Positions 6,281-6,618 of a stretch of DNA of 6,618 bases are shown one piece after another. Source of the DNA: an uncultured bacterium (GTDB lineage: Bacteria > Bacillota > Clostridia > Oscillospirales > Butyricicoccaceae); NCBI GenBank assembly GCA_905215125.1, contig CAJMOV010000113.1:1-6618 (forward strand), given 5' to 3'. The number at the start of each line of letters is the position of its first letter. Within the stretch, counting starts at the first letter, position 1. The notes beneath the pieces are model-generated. The model was not told the origin of the DNA and did no database searches. It was given only the letters and a program-made list of their open reading frames with translations. The position numbers and the translations under genes were made by a program.

Positions 6281-6618
6281 CAGGCCGCCTCCCTTCGTGT
6301 CCTCTTATCCTGGTGGGGGAGGACAAAGCGCCAGCCCTGCCGCACGCGGCTTGGGATAAAGGCGCAGAGGGCGGCCGTTGTCTGCGCGGGACAAGCAGAA
6401 CGGCCGTGATGCCCTGCGTCGTGGAGGCAGACGTCGGCTTTGCCGCCGCACCGTGCGCGCAAACGCTGTTCGATGGAAAAAGCGGTGGCGTCAGTCCGCC
6501 AGTCCTCTGCCATGACGTCCCAGAACAGGAGAGGTAGACCCGCCCGGCGGGCGTAATATGCCGTGAAGGGGTTGAGCCGTCCCCAGGCGGGGCGGAAAAA
6601 GGCGGGAGCGATCCCCAG
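6280..6618 (-). CDS. Polysaccharide deacetylase (NodB homology domain), C-terminal part; 5' end outside the window
   Basis: The - strand frame is open from the window edge to the TGA at 6282-6280 (112 residues), so the ATG at 6513 is internal. The visible part reads as the second half of a NodB (carbohydrate esterase family 4) domain: FRPAWGRLNPFTAYYARRAG (the R-P-x-x-G motif that shapes the active site), then LPLLFWDVMAEDW (the WD...DW strand), and VCLHDAGHHG (the Leu-His-Asp motif carrying a catalytic His). The tail TTAALCAFIPSRVRQGWRFV matches the closing helix and strand, with a short basic C-terminus. Such enzymes remove N- or O-acetyl groups from peptidoglycan or other polysaccharides, or from glycolipid head groups. 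The N-terminal Asp-Asp and metal-binding His motifs lie outside the window, so activity cannot be judged. It is first in the visible operon and overlaps the flippase-like gene by one base. Confidence 0.85.
   Translation of the reverse strand: MGIAPAFFRPAWGRLNPFTAYYARRAGLPLLFWDVMAEDWRTDATAFSIEQRLRARCGGKADVCLHDAGHHGRSACPAQTTAALCAFIPSRVRQGWRFVLPHQDKRTRREAA
6288..6295 (-). promoter_or_regulatory. Ribosome binding site of the flippase-like gene, inside the deacetylase coding end
   Basis: AAGGGAGG read on the - strand, 7 bases before the ATG at 6280. It lies within the last codons of the upstream deacetylase gene, as expected for coupled genes. Confidence 0.8.

Noticed and set aside
6280..6513. 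Short stand-alone 77-residue protein on the - strand
   Set aside because: The frame continues to the window edge, and the residues upstream of the ATG complete a NodB-domain motif, so it is the 3' part of a larger deacetylase gene.

Overview
The window is GC-rich (roughly 60% by eye) and reads as a chromosomal segment from a gut-type member of Bacillota, most likely class Clostridia near Oscillospirales/Ruminococcaceae. This placement is an inference. It rests on strong Shine-Dalgarno sites (GGAGG, AAGGAG, AAGGGAGG), a canonical sigma-70/sigma-A promoter, and the style of the proteins: a SpoU methylase ending in an SLNAS motif, an EF-G paralogue with a GHGGEGKT P-loop, and an N-terminal YTLEEIIAEV motif before a long disordered stretch. 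No mobile element, CRISPR array, tRNA or rRNA gene was seen.

Left half, + strand. The window opens inside an almost complete rlmB-type 23S rRNA 2'-O-ribose methyltransferase (to 748). After 21 bases a TTG-started gene (770-2953) encodes a 727-residue membrane protein. It keeps the 4+2+2 membrane layout and fold landmarks of a P1B heavy-metal ATPase, but every catalytic motif I could align is gone. It has also lost the core of the actuator domain and gained a long disordered, acidic N-terminus. I read it as a P-type ATPase pseudoenzyme, and it is the main novelty here. A clear promoter (TTGAAC, 17 bp, TATAAT) and a short inverted repeat at the predicted transcript start precede a 692-residue EF-G paralogue (3081-5159). 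This paralogue has all five EF-G domains but altered GTPase motifs, including Tyr in place of the catalytic His of switch II. A strong hairpin terminator follows.

Right part, - strand. A separate convergent operon runs inward from the right edge. It contains the C-terminal part of a NodB-type polysaccharide deacetylase (cut by the window edge at 6618). Its stop codon shares one base with the start codon of an integral-membrane, flippase-like protein of the LPG synthase transmembrane/UPF0104 family (5252-6280). The hairpin at 5173-5209 has a T-rich flank on both strands and probably ends both convergent transcripts.

Working picture: the left genes join an rRNA-modifying enzyme and a translation-factor paralogue around a catalytically dead membrane ATPase relative of unknown role. 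The right genes look like a small cell-envelope unit that modifies and moves glycan or lipid. All function statements come from reading motifs by eye; no database search was run.
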